Shown here in pieces: positions 6,351-8,128 of a DNA stretch of 8,128 bases. The translations under genes were made by a program, and so were the position numbers. Below the pieces are notes generated by a model. That model did no database searches. It was not told the origin of the DNA and saw nothing but the letters and a program-made list of their open reading frames with translations. This stretch comes from Cyclobacteriaceae bacterium. GTDB lineage: Bacteria > Bacteroidota > Bacteroidia > Cytophagales > Cyclobacteriaceae. The DNA is taken from the NCBI GenBank assembly GCA_025455445.1, contig JALOMN010000055.1, positions 1 to 8,128 of the forward strand, given 5' to 3'. The stretch's first letter is position 1. Every line of letters starts with the position of its first letter.

Positions 6351-8128
6351 GAAAATATTCTTTTATACACTTATTACCGCTGTTTCTTTTTCAACGGCAT
6401 TTGCTCAAACCGGTAATATTCGCGGCAGGGTGATTGATAAAAACACGCAGGAGTTAATTCCTGGTGCAAATGTATTAATTGAAGGCACGAACTTTGGCGG
6501 CTCAACTGATGTAGATGGTAACTACAAAATCACAGGTGTTCCTGTTGGAAGTTACAATGTTACTGCGTCTGCAATTGGATTTAACTCACTTACCAAATTC
6601 AATATCACGCTTACTTCGGGTAATGAGCAAATTATCAATTTTGAGATTACCGAAAGTGCAACCCAATTAGAAGAAGTAATAGTAAGATATGATAAGTCAA
6701 AATCTGCTTCAGCAGCAGATATGATAACTCCTTTATCGGTGCAGGCACTTACTACCGAAGAAATTAAAAGCAATCCGGGAGGTAACTTTGATATTTCACG
6801 CGTGATTCAGGCATTGCCCGGTGTGGCAGGCTCACCAAGCGGTAACGTGCGCAACGATATTATAATTCGTGGTGGGGCACCAAACGAAAATGTGTATTAC
6901 CTCGATGGGATAGAAATACCCGTGCTCAACCATTTTCAGACACAAGGCAGTTCGGGCGGACCGCAGGGAATACTGAATGTTTCATTCATTGAAGATGTAA
7001 AACTGAGTTCATCCGCCTTTGGTGCTCAATATGATAATGCACTTGCCTCTGTATTTGAAATCAAACAACGCGAAGGTAATCCGGAGCGACTTTCCGGAAA
7101 TGTGCGGTTAAGCGGAACGGAATTCGCAACCACGTTAGAAGGACCGGCAGGTGACAAAACAAACTTTCTTGTTTCTGCGCGCAAAAGTTATCTGGATTTT
7201 TTATTTGAAATTCTTGACTTACCCATTCGACCCAGTTATTGGGATTTTCAATATAAAGTCACCCATAAGTTCAACAGCAAAACAACACTTAATGCCATAG
7301 GCCTTGGTGCGATTGATCACTTTACGTTAGTGGCGCCTAAAAATGCCACACCTGAAAACCAATATATTCTGGGCTCAACACCTGATATTGATCAATGGAA
7401 CTACACGGTAGGGTTTGCATTAAAACACCTGATTGATAATGGCTATTATAATGTGAGCCTCAGCCGGAATGTATTTAACAATCAGGTGAATCGTTTTGAA
7501 AACCGCGTGGAGGAAGAACAATTTCGTATTTTAAAAATTAACTCACAGGAAGAGGAAAACAAACTGCGTGTAGATGTAAATAAGTTTAAAAATGGCTGGA
7601 AGATTACTTATGGCGGAATGGCGCAGTATGTACAATACTACTCTGATTATTATAATCGCCTGGTAAAAGAACAAACTGATGAACAAGGTAACATTACCGT
7701 GCCCGGTCAGGAGATTGTTTTTAATACAGAAATTGATTTTGTTAAATATGGTTTTTACGGTCAGGTAGCAAATAACTTTTTCAACAAGCGCTTGCTGGTG
7801 TCTGCTGGCTTGCGCACGGATATGAATACATTTATTGATGAAGGCAATAACCCGCTCAATACACTATCGCCCCGCATTTCTTTTTCTTATAGCCTGAATC
7901 AAAAGTTGAACTGGAATACTTCTTTTGGCCGATACTTTAAAATTCCTACTTACACTGTGTTGGGTTATCTCGATGAGACCGGAGCACTTGCAAATAAGTC
8001 AACCAAGTATATTCGTTCCGATCACTATGTAACGGGCTTCCAATATTTGCCAAAAGAAGAATTGAAATTTGTGCTAGAAGGATTTTATAAACGCTATGCA
8101 AATTACCCGGTTTCTGTGCGCGATGGAA
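6349..8128 (+). CDS. TonB-dependent outer-membrane receptor, 3' end cut off by window edge
   Basis: The reading frame runs from the ATG at 6349 to the right edge for 593 complete codons without a stop. It encodes an outer-membrane active transporter energised by TonB. A signal peptide (about 1-20, ending AFAQ) precedes a carboxypeptidase-regulatory-like beta-sandwich (about 22-101; GNIRGRVIDKNTQELIPGA, TDVDGNYKI). A TonB-box-like stretch LEEVIVR (107-113) follows. The plug domain covers about 125-240, with SRVIQALPGVAG, IIIRGGAPNENVYYLDGIE, GGPQGILN and SSAFGAQYDNALASVFEI. From about 245 onward alternating polar and aromatic strands form the start of the beta-barrel. The rest of the barrel lies outside. 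No SusD-like partner is visible before it. The upstream neighbour is an unknown exported protein 55 bases away, and a tonB gene lies divergently beyond that. The substrate (siderophore, vitamin, glycan or peptide) cannot be read from this sequence. There is no Shine-Dalgarno; the start is fixed by the signal peptide. Confidence 0.95.
   Translation, partial: MKIFFYTLITAVSFSTAFAQTGNIRGRVIDKNTQELIPGANVLIEGTNFGGSTDVDGNYKITGVPVGSYNVTASAIGFNSLTKFNITLTSGNEQIINFEITESATQLEEVIVRYDKSKSASAADMITPLSVQALTTEEIKSNPGGNFDISRVIQALPGVAGSPSGNVRNDIIIRGGAPNENVYYLDGIEIPVLNHFQTQGSSGGPQGILNVSFIEDVKLSSSAFGAQYDNALASVFEIKQREGNPERLSGNVRLSGTEFATTLEGPAGDKTNFLVSARKSYLDFLFEILDLPIRPSYWDFQYKVTHKFNSKTTLNAIGLGAIDHFTLVAPKNATPENQYILGSTPDIDQWNYTVGFALKHLIDNGYYNVSLSRNVFNNQVNRFENRVEEEQFRILKINSQEEENKLRVDVNKFKNGWKITYGGMAQYVQYYSDYYNRLVKEQTDEQGNITVPGQEIVFNTEIDFVKYGFYGQVANNFFNKRLLVSAGLRTDMNTFIDEGNNPLNTLSPRISFSYSLNQKLNWNTSFGRYFKIPTYTVLGYLDETGALANKSTKYIRSDHYVTGFQYLPKEELKFVLEGFYKRYANYPVSVRDG

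Noticed and set aside
6321..6416. 31-codon plus-strand frame from the ATG at 6321
   Set aside because: It overlaps the receptor signal peptide in a different frame and encodes no recognisable feature; the receptor frame is clearly the coding one.

Overview
The window looks like ordinary chromosomal DNA from a member of the Bacteroidota (Bacteroidetes). The signs are: exported proteins whose signal peptides end in Ala-Gln; a TonB-dependent receptor with the N-terminal carboxypeptidase-regulatory-like domain typical of the phylum; a single-helix TonB with a Pro/Glu-rich linker; moderately AT-rich DNA; and almost no Shine-Dalgarno sequences ahead of the starts. I cannot fix the genus. No tRNA, rRNA, CRISPR array, insertion sequence or phage gene is visible.

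Left part (1-3123, minus strand): a three-gene cluster reading right to left. Two paralogous membrane-anchored alpha/beta hydrolases (2332-3123, then 1419-2261) are followed after 14 bases by a long-chain acyl-CoA synthetase (1-1404) that leaves the window before its C-terminal end. A plausible but unproven theme is release and activation of acyl groups. The second hydrolase has Lys where its paralog has His in the conserved His-Gly-Asn motif.

Centre (3124-4736): a 106-base divergent gap, then an exported FKBP-type peptidyl-prolyl isomerase (3230-3982, plus) with a short coiled coil ahead of its FKBP_N region. It converges on a TonB energy transducer (4041-4736, minus). A near-perfect bidirectional terminator lies between them.

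Right part (4737-8128): a 150-base divergent gap, an exported protein of unknown function (4887-6293, plus) and, 55 bases later, a TonB-dependent outer-membrane receptor (6349 to past the right edge). The unknown protein contains about five degenerate repeats of roughly 55-60 residues rich in glycine and small hydrophobic residues. It is the most interesting unexplained item here. The tonB gene sits next to, and divergent from, a receptor that would need a TonB protein, so a shared transport role is reasonable but inferred.

No gene-free stretch exceeds 150 bases. Coding density is high, and I see no clear sign of horizontal transfer or of a large novel defence or mobile system.
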